A stretch of 39,708 bases of DNA. Origin: a virus. The translations under genes and the position numbers were made by a program. The DNA is taken from the IMG/VR virus record IMGVR_UViG_3300007735_000716, positions 1 through 39,708 of that record, one strand, 5' to 3'. Below are positions 8,415 to 15,591 of this stretch, in pieces (positions within the stretch are counted from its first letter, which is position 1; each line of letters opens with the position of its first letter). Below the pieces are notes generated by a model. That model saw nothing but the letters and a program-made list of their open reading frames with translations. It searched no databases and had not been told where the DNA came from.

Positions 8415-8460
8415 CGTTTCTGGACAACTTCCCCTATTGCCCAGCAACTCTATTAAGTTG

Positions 8461-8540
8461 TATTATATATTATATTATACTATAATAGACCCCGAAGGGG
8501 TCTTATATAATATATATATTATATATATATAATACATATA
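8461..8540. other. Very AT-rich tract, possible replication-origin unwinding region
   Basis: Apart from a GC hairpin at 8487-8503, this stretch is nearly all A and T (runs of TATATA/ATTATA). It lies between the late terminator and the replication genes. An easily melted tract beside replication genes could serve as an origin, but no iterons were identified, so this is inference from composition and place. Confidence 0.35.
8487..8507. terminator. Symmetric hairpin AGACCCC-GAA-GGGGTCT
   Basis: A perfect 7-bp stem with a GAA loop, flanked on both sides by AT-rich sequence. It could work as a terminator in both directions or insulate the replication promoter from late read-through. Confidence 0.6.
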
Positions 8541-8571
8541 CCTGAATGATAAGTTAGGTAGACAATGTTCC

Positions 8572-8600
8572 TTGACAAGCATTAACCTATGGTGTATAAT
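8572..8600 (+). promoter_or_regulatory. Consensus sigma70 promoter for the replication operon, leaderless start
   Basis: TTGACA (8572-8577), a spacer of exactly 17 bases, and TATAAT (8595-8600). The expected start site, about 7 bases after the -10, coincides with the ATG at 8607, so the first mRNA would be leaderless. Leaderless transcripts are frequent in actinobacteria (established). This is the strongest promoter seen on the plus strand. Confidence 0.92.
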
Positions 8601-8606
8601 ACTCTT

Positions 8607-8795
8607 ATGATACAAATTCAAGAGTATACATTACCTGAACACGTCAGTTATTCGGCGTTCACAACTTACATCGACTGTGGATATCAGTATTATCTAGGTC
8701 GCTTACTTAGCCTACCTGAGGAACCATCTGTGTGGTCCGTTGGTGGCTCTGCATTCCACTCAGCCACAGAGAAATGGGACTTAGAAAACCTATGA
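8607..8795 (+). CDS. N-terminal fragment of a Cas4/RecB-type PD-(D/E)XK nuclease
   Basis: A 62-aa product with the N-terminal signature of RecB-family nucleases: SYSAFTTYIDCGYQYYLGR (Cys24 is the usual first Fe-S ligand), then WSVGGSAFHSATEKW with the conserved His (H51). It stops directly after this helix; the matching remainder is encoded in the same frame from 8997. ATG 8607 is chosen because the promoter -10 ends at 8600; an upstream ATG at 8589 lies inside the promoter. The stop overlaps the next start as ATGA (8792-8795). Confidence 0.78.
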   Translation: MIQIQEYTLPEHVSYSAFTTYIDCGYQYYLGRLLSLPEEPSVWSVGGSAFHSATEKWDLENL

Positions 8796-9025
8796 TTGAA
8801 ATCGTTAATGAAGATGGGTCATCAACTATGACCTGGCAAACTTACTCCGCTATTATGCGTGAGAGATATGAAGATGGCAAGAGAGAAACATCTGCTATAG
8901 TATACGGTGCTCTCAACACTGTGATAGATAGAACTATGGATGAAACTGAAATCATAGGACTAGAACATGCTAAGGAAATTATTAAGGAGGCACTACGTGC
9001 TCACAGCCCAAAGTCTGTGGACTGA
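8792..9025 (+). CDS. Small gene interposed between the two nuclease halves
   Basis: A 77-aa charged, probably helical protein (MIEIVNEDGSS... KEIIKEALRAHSPKSVD) in a frame different from both nuclease parts. The start overlaps the N-half stop by 4 bases; the end overlaps the C-half start by 29 bases. I do not recognise it. It may be an inserted gene, a third subunit, or the middle of a single protein if two frameshifts occur. Confidence 0.6.
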   Translation: MIEIVNEDGSSTMTWQTYSAIMRERYEDGKRETSAIVYGALNTVIDRTMDETEIIGLEHAKEIIKEALRAHSPKSVD

Positions 9026-9602
9026 TGCCTGGAATAGAGAGGCTGATGGCAAAGACTTAACCTTTGCTAGAGTTGGTGGTCGTTCTTCTAAAGCATTTCC
9101 TAATAGAGAGAATGTAGATTTTTGGCAACAGACTGGACCTGAATGGGTTCAGGGATATATTGATTGGCGTAAGGCTAATCATAACTGGAGAATCTGGCAC
9201 ACACCAGAAGGCGCACCTGCCGTTGAACTGGGTCTGACACCTACCTTTGCCGATGTACCAGTCAAAATGGTTATCGACAGAGTCTTTGAAGTTGATGGTG
9301 AATTAGTCGTGGTTGACCTCAAGACTTCACAACAGACTCCGTTCAGCACGCTACAACTTGGCTTCTACCGCCTAGGACTTAAACAAGTTCTAGGGGTAGA
9401 TGTTAAGTACGGTGCATACTGGATGGCAAGACATGGTGGAACTACCTCACTTATAGACTTAACTGAGTATACTGAAGAAAAATTAGAGTATCTTGTTGGT
9501 GGCTTTGACAAAGCACGCAAGGCTGGAATTTTTATACCAAACACAAACAACTGCAATAGATGTGGACTTACAGAATACTGTCAGTTCTCATCTAAGAAAT
9601 GA
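8997..9602 (+). CDS. C-terminal part of a Cas4/RecB-type PD-(D/E)XK nuclease
   Basis: A 201-aa product carrying the active site: E77, D94 in MVIDRVF, D107-L-K109 in VVVDLKTS, and the QL-G-F-Y motif after it. The C-terminus has C186-x2-C189-x5-C195, the spacing of the [4Fe-4S] cluster of Cas4 and AddB, whose fourth ligand would be Cys24 of the 8607 product. GTG 8997 has TTAAGGAGG six bases upstream, a near-ideal RBS. Likely role: 5'-3' exonuclease in recombination or end processing. The next gene overlaps as ATGA. Confidence 0.85.
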   Translation: MLTAQSLWTDAWNREADGKDLTFARVGGRSSKAFPNRENVDFWQQTGPEWVQGYIDWRKANHNWRIWHTPEGAPAVELGLTPTFADVPVKMVIDRVFEVDGELVVVDLKTSQQTPFSTLQLGFYRLGLKQVLGVDVKYGAYWMARHGGTTSLIDLTEYTEEKLEYLVGGFDKARKAGIFIPNTNNCNRCGLTEYCQFSSKK

Positions 9603-10000
9603 GAAAAACAATGGGTAACGAAGACTGGAAACTACAAGTTTCCTACAAAACACCATCAGGTGACATGATAAATATCCGTGCTAATACTGCGGATGAATTG
9701 TCAGTGCTACTAGAAGGCATTGGCGATTACTCTACACAGATTTCATCTGTGCAACAGAAAGTCGTAGGTGCTTACACTCTAGCCCCTTTATCGACCACGA
9801 GTTCCACTACCGCCACAAAGCCCTTAGTATCCTCGCCTCCAACCCAGGTGTCAGCAGTATCAGGTACAGCGTCGCCAGTGTGCAAGCACGGACCCCGTAT
9901 ATGGCGAGAGGGAATCAGCAAGGCAAGCGGTAAACCATATGCATTCTGGGCATGTCCTTCACCACAAGGAACACCAGACCAATGCAAACCAGTAAACTAA
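9599..10000 (+). CDS. Zinc-ribbon protein, possible single-strand DNA-binding accessory
   Basis: A 133-aa protein. The N-terminal 55 residues are mixed alpha/beta (WKLQVSYKTPSGDMINIRA), then a Ser/Thr/Pro linker, then a C-terminal ribbon with Cys at CKHG, ACP and QCK. The C-HG-...-W-C-P pattern resembles zinc ribbons joined to phage recombination and ssDNA-binding proteins. The start at 9599 is translationally coupled (ATGA); ATG 9611 is an alternative. It lies between the nuclease and helicase, supporting a replication role. Family uncertain. Confidence 0.65.
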   Translation: MRKTMGNEDWKLQVSYKTPSGDMINIRANTADELSVLLEGIGDYSTQISSVQQKVVGAYTLAPLSTTSSTTATKPLVSSPPTQVSAVSGTASPVCKHGPRIWREGISKASGKPYAFWACPSPQGTPDQCKPVN

Positions 10001-10015
10001 ATAATTAAATATGAA

Positions 10016-10067
10016 GAAGAATCGTAGTCGTAAAATGCCTGTCAAATTATGGCTACGATTTTTCTTT
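10016..10067 (+). promoter_or_regulatory. 12-bp RNA hairpin with U-rich 3' arm before the helicase gene
   Basis: GAAGAATCGTAG (10016-10027) pairs with CTACGATTTTTC (10053-10064), with one G-U wobble, around a 25-base loop; TTTC is followed by TTT. It could be a partial terminator or an mRNA stabiliser that sets helicase levels. It lies in the 87-bp gap between two replication genes. Confidence 0.5.
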
Positions 10068-10087
10068 GGTACTAGAGAGGAACCAGG

Positions 10088-10870
10088 ATGCGCACACTTG
10101 TCCGTAGCGTTGGCCGTGCCAGTATCGGCGGAGAACCTTTACCTGCCTGTTTCAAAGCATTTGAGTCCAACAAGATTATCATCCGTCGTTCCGAAGTTTC
10201 GATGTTCGCAGCAGCACCAGGAGTTGGAAAGTCCACACTAGCATTAGCACTGGCACTAAAGATGAAGGTGCCTACGCTGTATATATCAGCAGATACTAAT
10301 GCCCACACTATGGCTATGCGTTTAGCATCCATGATTTCGGGGAAGAATCAGACTGATGTTGAAGGTATGTTATCATCTGATTTGGGATGGACTAAGGCTA
10401 CGCTATCTAAGAGTAGTCATATCGTATGGTCATTTGAATCAGCACCAACTCTTCAAGATATTGATGAAGAAGTGCAAGCCTTCGAAGAACTATGGGGTTG
10501 TTCACCTACACTTATAATTGTAGATAACTTAATGGATGTAGCCACTGATGGTGGTGAAGAGTTCGCTTCTATGCGAGCCATTATGAAGGAGTTAAAGTAT
10601 CTTGCTCGTGCAACTAATGCTGCTGTTGTTGTGCTTCACCATACTAGTGAGGCAGTCGCAGGCACTCCGTGCCAACCGCGAAGTGCTATTCAGGGTAAGG
10701 TTGCACAACTACCTGCTCTCATCTGCACTCTCGGAGTTGTTGGGACCTCAATGGGTGTCGCGCCAGTTAAGAACAGATACGGAAGAGCAGACGCAGGAGG
10801 TGGTCTCATGACATGGATTGCCTTTAACCCTGAGTATATGTTCGTTGATGATATTCCAGAGAACCACTAA
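10088..10870 (+). CDS. DnaB/RecA-like replicative helicase ATPase
   Basis: A 260-aa protein with Walker A AAPGVGKST (residues 42-50), Walker B TLIIVDNL (141-148) and the downstream VVVLHHTSE motif (181-188, sensor-like His). These are the features of RecA-fold ATPases of the DnaB/RepA group. It is shorter than full DnaB because the N-terminal primase-interaction domain is absent, as in many actinophages and RepA-type plasmids. It presumably unwinds DNA together with the split primase downstream. RBS GAGAGGA precedes the ATG. Confidence 0.85.
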   Translation: MRTLVRSVGRASIGGEPLPACFKAFESNKIIIRRSEVSMFAAAPGVGKSTLALALALKMKVPTLYISADTNAHTMAMRLASMISGKNQTDVEGMLSSDLGWTKATLSKSSHIVWSFESAPTLQDIDEEVQAFEELWGCSPTLIIVDNLMDVATDGGEEFASMRAIMKELKYLARATNAAVVVLHHTSEAVAGTPCQPRSAIQGKVAQLPALICTLGVVGTSMGVAPVKNRYGRADAGGGLMTWIAFNPEYMFVDDIPENH

Positions 10871-11082
10871 TGCAGAAAGATATTGGACGATACACAATAA
10901 CTATTGGATTTAATAATAGATATTGTTTTGGTATAGGATTCGAAAGATATCCCATCATAGAATGGAGTGACTCGGACATAGCATCTGTTACTGCTTGGGT
11001 CACTAGATTTGATTTCTTATTCTTCTTTATTAACTTTGCAAAATACCCTAAGGTGGCATGGCGTGATAATAACCCTGAGTAA
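10870..11082 (+). CDS. Hypothetical aromatic-rich protein
   Basis: A 70-aa protein whose start overlaps the helicase stop (TAATG). It is rich in Phe, Tyr and Ile with a central FDFLFFFINF stretch, probably a beta or hydrophobic core rather than a clear membrane helix. No family recognised. Placed in the replication operon. Confidence 0.6.
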   Translation: MQKDIGRYTITIGFNNRYCFGIGFERYPIIEWSDSDIASVTAWVTRFDFLFFFINFAKYPKVAWRDNNPE

Positions 11083-11545
11083 GGATGAGGTTAGAGTCTG
11101 CACTATGCTTGCAGTAGAGAGATGGCTAACTAAATTTGGTTCTACTGACCAACCTAATTATGCACAAGGCAAAGCAGATGGTAGGCTAGAGCCTGAGATT
11201 AATGCTAACATACGTGCCAATGCATGTGAGTGGGCTGTTGCTAAACATTATAATATGGCTTGGAATAATCCTTGGTATCCTAATTCTCTACATAAGAAAC
11301 GTTTTTCTTTACCTGATGTAGGTGAGAATGTAGAAGTTAGGTCTATTAGAACACAAGATAGTATACCATTTTGGAGTAAAGATAAAGGCAAGATTATTAT
11401 TGGCACTAAATGTTTAGACACAGAATACTTTTCTGAGGTAGAAATATTTGGTGTTGCCTATCCTGAAGAGTTTATGAAGCCTGAATACTATGACTCTTAT
11501 ATTAATGGATGGCGTATACCTATAAGTGGGTTCACCCATGAGTAG
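11063..11545 (+). CDS. Hypothetical protein, possible PD-(D/E)XK-type nuclease fold
   Basis: A 160-aa protein. GTG 11063 is chosen because AAGGTGG lies six bases upstream; an ATG 54 bp earlier is inside the previous gene. The residues EINANIRANACEWAVAKHYN (helix with Glu) and then D-V-G-E-N-V-E-V-R and KIIIGTKCLDTEYFSEVEIFGVAY give an E-D-ExR-like order that could be a diverged restriction-endonuclease fold. Phage relatives with a D-V-G-x-x-E-V-R core are recalled, but the assignment is not secure. Confidence 0.6.
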   Translation: MIITLSKDEVRVCTMLAVERWLTKFGSTDQPNYAQGKADGRLEPEINANIRANACEWAVAKHYNMAWNNPWYPNSLHKKRFSLPDVGENVEVRSIRTQDSIPFWSKDKGKIIIGTKCLDTEYFSEVEIFGVAYPEEFMKPEYYDSYINGWRIPISGFTHE

Positions 11546-11891
11546 TTATGGGAAGCGTAAAGGCGCTACCTTTGAAACCAGTGTGGTCAAATGGCTACGC
11601 TCTAAGAATATACTAGCAGAACGACTAACGAAAGCAGGGGCTAAAGATGAAGGCGACATTGTTATTATCGTCAACAACGAACCGATTGTTCTTGAACTTA
11701 AAGCAACTAAAAAACTTGAACTTCCTAGGTTCTGGGAAGAAGCAACGATTGAGTCGAGCAACTATGCTGCTGCTCGTAATTTACCTGACATACCGCGTCG
11801 TTATGTTATAGTTAAGCGTAGAATGGCAGGCATAGATAAAGCCTGGGTGATAGAAGATTTGGAGCAGTGGATTGAGAGGATTAGTGAATGA
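11538..11891 (+). CDS. Holliday-junction-resolvase-like PD-(D/E)XK nuclease
   Basis: A 117-aa protein with KRKGATFETSVVKWLR (E13), GDIVIIVNNEPIVLELKAT (D40, E53-x-K55) and then a helix region ending in PRRYVIVKRR. This layout (basic N-terminus, E, D, ExK) is that of Hjc/VRR-type junction resolvases and small phage recombination nucleases. It would cut branched intermediates before packaging. The ATG overlaps the previous stop; a GTG at 11526 is an alternative. Confidence 0.75.
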   Translation: MSSYGKRKGATFETSVVKWLRSKNILAERLTKAGAKDEGDIVIIVNNEPIVLELKATKKLELPRFWEEATIESSNYAAARNLPDIPRRYVIVKRRMAGIDKAWVIEDLEQWIERISE

Positions 11892-12249
11892 CCTTCCAAG
11901 CATTAGAGAAATACTCATCCACTATGGAGCGAGTGTTCGACAGGGACACGGGCAAGTTAATATCAAATGCCCTTTCCACTCGGACACTCACCAATCAGGA
12001 AGTGCTAATCTCGACAATAACATATTCATCTGTTTCGCCTGTGGAGTCCAAGGTAACAGTTTACAAATTATCGCCCAGCAGGAAAGAGTAGATATACATG
12101 AAGCAAAAAGAATTGCAGAAGGAATTGTTGGGTCAAGCGACTCAGAGATACGCGGCAAACATTTATCAGGCAGAAGATTACCTCAGAAGCAGAGGTATAA
12201 CAATGGAAGTAGCACGGTTGGCACGATTAGGCGTAGTCGTGGAACCTGA
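11884..12249 (+). CDS. Primase part 1: CHC2 zinc-binding domain
   Basis: A 121-aa protein beginning MNDLPSIREILIHYG, with C29-P-F-H32 and C50-F-A-C53, the CHC2 zinc finger of DnaG-type primases used for template recognition. The C-terminal 45 residues are basic and look disordered. GTG 11884 has GAGAGG just upstream and overlaps the resolvase stop. The TOPRIM catalytic half lies in the +1 frame from 12098, so the primase is split; the two genes overlap by 152 bases. Confidence 0.82.
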   Translation: MNDLPSIREILIHYGASVRQGHGQVNIKCPFHSDTHQSGSANLDNNIFICFACGVQGNSLQIIAQQERVDIHEAKRIAEGIVGSSDSEIRGKHLSGRRLPQKQRYNNGSSTVGTIRRSRGT

Positions 12250-12721
12250 AGTAGGACATGAATCATTTGCGGGTAGATTATCTATACCATACATTAGCAA
12301 GACTGGTGTAGTTGATTTAAGATTCCGCTCACTTAATCCTGCAGTTGAACCTAAGTATATGGGTATGACTGGTGCTGAAACAAAGATGTATAATGTATTG
12401 GATATTGAGAAAGCGGGTGACTACATTGGAATATGTGAAGGCGAGATTGATACACTTACTCTTTCTTCTCTCGTTGGAATTCCCTGTGTTGGAGTCCCTG
12501 GTGCGAACTCTTGGAAGAAGCACTACACACGATTGTTGGCAGACTTTGAACGGGTGTTTATCTTCGCAGATGGAGACCAGCCTGGCAAAGAATTCGCCAC
12601 TAGTCTTGCCCGCGAACTACCAGTTACTGTCATTCAATTACCAGATGGACAAGATGTCAATTCTATGTATGTGCAAGAAGGTTCTTCATACTTCCATCAG
12701 AAGGTGGGTATAAGTGGATAA
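12098..12721 (+). CDS. Primase part 2: TOPRIM catalytic domain
   Basis: A 207-aa protein with the DnaG-type order: an N-terminal helical segment (YLRSRGITMEVARLARLGV), a FAGRLSIPYIS strand region, ICEGEIDTLTL (E114, TOPRIM glutamate) and VFIFADGDQPGKEFA (D158-x-D160 metal ligands). It makes primers together with the zinc-finger half. No obvious slippery heptamer was found at the overlap, so separate initiation at ATG 12098 is favoured, though programmed frameshifting is not excluded. Confidence 0.82.
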   Translation: MKQKELQKELLGQATQRYAANIYQAEDYLRSRGITMEVARLARLGVVVEPEVGHESFAGRLSIPYISKTGVVDLRFRSLNPAVEPKYMGMTGAETKMYNVLDIEKAGDYIGICEGEIDTLTLSSLVGIPCVGVPGANSWKKHYTRLLADFERVFIFADGDQPGKEFATSLARELPVTVIQLPDGQDVNSMYVQEGSSYFHQKVGISG

Positions 12722-13058
12722 AAGAAAACCAGTGCCACCTTGTCCTGAATGTGGTGAGCATTTCGAAAATGTGTTCGAAGCAACTGACCATCTACTAGAA
12801 GATGATGAAGAATTTGACCCAGCATTAATCTTACCTAATGGATATAGATTAATGATTGGTTCTTTACTTAGATGCATATATAAATATTCAGATAAGCCTG
12901 AACATATTAAGGGTATTGCTGAGTCAACCTATATGACTTTATTTACTGCAGAGACTCAGCCCAATGTGGTGGCTGGTCTAATAGAAGATATGATAGTCGA
13001 TACTCAGATGATAGATTTGGATGATGAACTTAAACAACTACTTGAAAAGGGAGAGTGA
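12714..13058 (+). CDS. Zinc-finger protein with helical C-terminus
   Basis: A 114-aa protein. Residues 10-27 (CPECGEHFENVFEATDHL) form a C2H2-like finger; the rest is acidic and helical. GTG start with AAGGTGGG five bases upstream, overlapping the primase stop. It may be a primase or helicase partner or a small regulator. No specific family recognised. Confidence 0.65.
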   Translation: MDKRKPVPPCPECGEHFENVFEATDHLLEDDEEFDPALILPNGYRLMIGSLLRCIYKYSDKPEHIKGIAESTYMTLFTAETQPNVVAGLIEDMIVDTQMIDLDDELKQLLEKGE

Positions 13059-13061
13059 AGA

Positions 13062-13427
13062 GTGGCAGATTATAACCCACTTGGCGGAACAAGGTTTCCA
13101 TATAACACAAGCACAGAATATAAATGGGAATCTAGTTCTAACATTAACAATACCTCTTTTGAGTCAGCAGTCGGAACAACATACCAAGAACTATTAGACT
13201 TACTAATGTCCAAGCATAAAGATTATGGACCAAAGAATATATCTGATTCACCTGGTGGACCAATCAATGGGTTGCGTGTTCGTATGCACGATAAACTTGC
13301 TAGAATAAATAACTTAGTTGATAACGGCAAGAACCCTGAGCACGAAAGCCTTGAGGATTCCTTCAAGGATATGGCTAACTATGCAATCATAGGGTTGCTA
13401 GTCCTGAGAGGACAATGGGATAAATGA
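13062..13427 (+). CDS. Nmad1/DUF1599-like protein
   Basis: A 121-aa protein, GTG start. The second half has SKHKDYGPKNIS, GLRVRMHDKLARINNL and ESLEDSFKDMANYAIIGLL. This Y-G-P/x-N, R-x-x-DK-x-x-R, E-x-x-x-D-x-x-x-D-x-x-Y pattern belongs to the DUF1599 / nucleotide modification-associated domain 1 group, related to all-alpha nucleotide pyrophosphatases. The expected role is nucleotide pool or base-modification chemistry. No other modification enzyme is obvious nearby. It overlaps the next gene as ATGA. Confidence 0.75.
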   Translation: MADYNPLGGTRFPYNTSTEYKWESSSNINNTSFESAVGTTYQELLDLLMSKHKDYGPKNISDSPGGPINGLRVRMHDKLARINNLVDNGKNPEHESLEDSFKDMANYAIIGLLVLRGQWDK

Positions 13428-13567
13428 AAACAGTAGAAGATTCAATCAATTTAATTAACCAAAAAATATATCATCTTGCGGAAGAAAACCCAGTAGATAA
13501 TATAGAAAATATAAAAGAACTTACACGTATCATACAAAGATTAAGCCGTTCTACAGGAGCAAAATAA
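13424..13567 (+). CDS. 47-aa helical mini-protein
   Basis: Starts on the stop of the previous gene (ATGA) and ends directly before the metallophosphoesterase ATG. Composition is Asn/Ile/Glu-rich and helical (DSINLINQKIYHLAEE... IKELTRIIQRLS). The perfect packing between its neighbours supports it. Unknown function. Confidence 0.65.
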   Translation: MKTVEDSINLINQKIYHLAEENPVDNIENIKELTRIIQRLSRSTGAK

Positions 13568-14308
13568 ATGAAGGTTATAGTCTGCGTGTCTGATTTGCAG
13601 GTACCGTACCATGATAGGAAGGCAGTATCTGTATTGTCTCGCTTCATTAAGTCTTATAAACCTGATGAAGTTGTGTCAGTCGGGGATGAAATGGATATGC
13701 AGACTATCTCAAAGTGGAGTAAAGGTACAGACCTTGAACATGAGAAGTCTATTGCTAGAGATAGAGATGAAACATATCGTGTTCTTGAATCATTAAAGAT
13801 TAAACATATGATTCGTAGTAATCATACTGATAGATTATTTAATACAATTAAAATGAGAGCACCAGGATTAGCAGGACTACCTGAGTTAGAGTTAAAGAAC
13901 TTCTTAAGACTTGATAACTTGGGTATTAAATACCATGAGAAACCTTACGAACTAGCACCTAACTGGTTGCTATTGCATGGTGATGAAGGTAATGTCCAGC
14001 CTACTGCTGGTGCTACTGCATTGGGATTAGCAAAGCGTGCAGGTATGAGTGTGGTCTGTGGTCATACGCACCGCATGGGTCTAACTCATTATACCCAGTC
14101 ATACTTTGGCGGTAGTCCTAAGACCCTATGGGGTCTAGAAGTAGGTTGCCTAATGGACTTTAAGTTTGCTAAATATATTAGGGGTGGATTATTTACATGG
14201 CATAAAGGCTTTGGTGTATTGTATGTAGATGGAAATAAAGTTATGCCTCATCTAGTTCCAGTTAATATGGATGGGTCATTCGTATTTGATGGGAAGGTTT
14301 GGAAGTAA
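13568..14308 (+). CDS. Calcineurin-like metallophosphoesterase
   Basis: A 246-aa protein with the metallophosphoesterase metal motifs in order: SDLQVPYHD (residues 8-16; D9, H15), VGDE (38-41), SNHT (about 79), LLHGDEG (about 138) and CGHTHR (about 160). Phage members are proposed to act on nucleic acid ends or cyclic nucleotides; the substrate is not readable here. It is followed without gap by the sigma-factor-like gene. Confidence 0.88.
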   Translation: MKVIVCVSDLQVPYHDRKAVSVLSRFIKSYKPDEVVSVGDEMDMQTISKWSKGTDLEHEKSIARDRDETYRVLESLKIKHMIRSNHTDRLFNTIKMRAPGLAGLPELELKNFLRLDNLGIKYHEKPYELAPNWLLLHGDEGNVQPTAGATALGLAKRAGMSVVCGHTHRMGLTHYTQSYFGGSPKTLWGLEVGCLMDFKFAKYIRGGLFTWHKGFGVLYVDGNKVMPHLVPVNMDGSFVFDGKVWK

Positions 14309-15022
14309 TTGGATATTGAACGCATTGAAAAGTGGGACTACATTGTAGTTGCTGTTGCTGCTGAGTATCATAAGAAGTTCTCTATGGTGGAACTAGAAGA
14401 TATTAAACAGTCTCTCTATCAATGGTTCGTTGAGCACCCTAATAAGTTAGATGAGTGGGAGAAGATAGGTGAGAGAGATGCAAAGAATCTTATTTATCGC
14501 AGCCTACGCAATCAAGCATTAGATTATTGTCAGCATTGGAAAGCCAAGTCTCTTGGCTACGATACTGGTGATTTATATTACTATGAACCTGAAATGGTAG
14601 AGGCTGTGTTGCCTGCTGTATTGCGTGGTGATTATGGTGTAACTCACAAGTTAAACTTAGGTCGCCCAGGTCGCCCATCTGCACCAAGTGAGGGCGGTAA
14701 TCTTACTGTAATTATGTTAGAGGTGGACTCTGCATATTGGAAGTTAAGTAAAGACGATAAGAAGATACTCTTCTTCCGCCATGCAGAGTCCTTAGACTTC
14801 AAGGAAATAGCGAATCTCCTTGAATTGTTTAGCGAGGATACAGCACGCATGAGGCACAAGCGTGCTATTCAAAGATTAGTAAATAAAATGGGTGGCTTCA
14901 AACCTTATAAAGATAAGGACTTCTCAGACAAAGAAGACCAAGAAGAAGAAGATACCATAGAACATGCTGATGATACTAGCCACAGCGAGAGTGGGAATGA
15001 GAATGGGAGCGATGAAGAGTAG
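14309..15022 (+). CDS. Sigma-70-like RNA polymerase sigma factor
   Basis: A 237-aa protein starting TTG directly after the previous stop (TAATTG). Residues about 56-80 (RDAKNLIYRSLRNQALDYCQHWKAK) look like sigma region 2. Residues about 155-205 (LSKDDKKILFFRHAESLDFKEIANLLELF...ARMRHKRAIQRL) form a region 4 helix-turn-helix. The last 40 residues are very acidic and Ser/Glu-rich. It may direct host RNA polymerase to late phage genes. The acidic tail is unusual and could be an autoinhibitory segment (inference). Confidence 0.75.
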   Translation: MDIERIEKWDYIVVAVAAEYHKKFSMVELEDIKQSLYQWFVEHPNKLDEWEKIGERDAKNLIYRSLRNQALDYCQHWKAKSLGYDTGDLYYYEPEMVEAVLPAVLRGDYGVTHKLNLGRPGRPSAPSEGGNLTVIMLEVDSAYWKLSKDDKKILFFRHAESLDFKEIANLLELFSEDTARMRHKRAIQRLVNKMGGFKPYKDKDFSDKEDQEEEDTIEHADDTSHSESGNENGSDEE

Positions 15023-15026
15023 TCCC

Positions 15027-15170
15027 TTAAATAAAATTCTTTTCATCCCATAACTCTTCCTGTTCCATAGGGTCAACCCACATGCTCTCGCCGTAGTCAG
15101 CCCAGAACTTTGCTAACATCTCTTCGTCTTCATCTTTATCTGTAATTCCTTCAGGTCTATTAGAGTTCAT
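15027..15170 (-). CDS. 47-aa acidic protein
   Basis: Last gene of the leftward operon, ending 4 bp from the convergent sigma-like gene with no visible terminator. Sequence MNSNRPEGITDKDEDEEML..., strongly acidic with Trp residues. Its start overlaps the end of the upstream 45-aa gene by 11 bases. Unknown function. Confidence 0.55.
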   Translation of the reverse strand: MNSNRPEGITDKDEDEEMLAKFWADYGESMWVDPMEQEELWDEKNFI

Positions 15171-15297
15171 GCATCTCATCCCACATTCTGTCAGGGTCAT
15201 CCGCTACAATACAATCATCTTCATGGCGTTCTCCGCACTCATCACATCTTTCTGCACCAAAGAATGCTACATCATCTTCTAGTCTTGGCTCAGGCAT
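15160..15297 (-). CDS. 45-aa zinc-binding mini-protein
   Basis: Contains C-D-E-C-G-E-R-H-E-D-D-C (residues about 18-29), a compact CxxC-H-C metal site, in an acidic context. Overlaps both neighbours by 8-11 bases, as in a tightly coupled operon. One of several Cys-pair proteins in this leftward block. Confidence 0.6.
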   Translation of the reverse strand: MPEPRLEDDVAFFGAERCDECGERHEDDCIVADDPDRMWDEMHEL

Positions 15298-15526
15298 TTC
15301 TTGCTTCTCTCGCTTTCCAGTATGGTAATTTCTGTCGTGCTACTGCTAGCATCTCATCTCGCTGTTTAATTCCAGCCTCTAATCCAGCAGCATAATTATT
15401 TAATCTTAATATAATATCATCTGCTAAATGATAAGACTCTAGTTTCTTATATCCAAAAGACATAAGAGTATACATGATTGTGTCATGTCTATCTCCTTTA
15501 TATTTCAGAACCATCTTCATCCTCAT
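15290..15526 (-). CDS. Hypothetical basic helical protein
   Basis: A 78-aa protein, MRMKMVLKYKGDRHDTIMY..., with heptad-like helices (LADDIILRLNNYAAGLEAGIKQRDEM). No family recognised. Overlaps a 30-aa gene upstream (by 29 bases) and the zinc mini-protein downstream. Confidence 0.6.
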   Translation of the reverse strand: MRMKMVLKYKGDRHDTIMYTLMSFGYKKLESYHLADDIILRLNNYAAGLEAGIKQRDEMLAVARQKLPYWKAREARNA

Positions 15527-15590
15527 TTATCCCAAACATCTCAGCGAATAATCTATTCGCTTCCTCTAGTGTTTGAATTGTATCTTCCAT
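15498..15590 (-). CDS. 30-aa acidic micro-protein
   Basis: MEDTIQTLEEANRLFAEMFG..., 30 residues, acidic. A consensus AGGAGG lies 5 bases before the ATG, the best RBS in this block, which argues the peptide is translated. It overlaps the 78-aa gene downstream. Confidence 0.55.
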   Translation of the reverse strand: MEDTIQTLEEANRLFAEMFGINEDEDGSEI

Positions 15591-15591
15591 C

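Noticed and set aside
10011-10241. 76-aa plus-strand open frame starting at 10011
   Set aside because: It contains the 12-bp hairpin and overlaps the helicase gene in another frame; the protein has no recognisable features.
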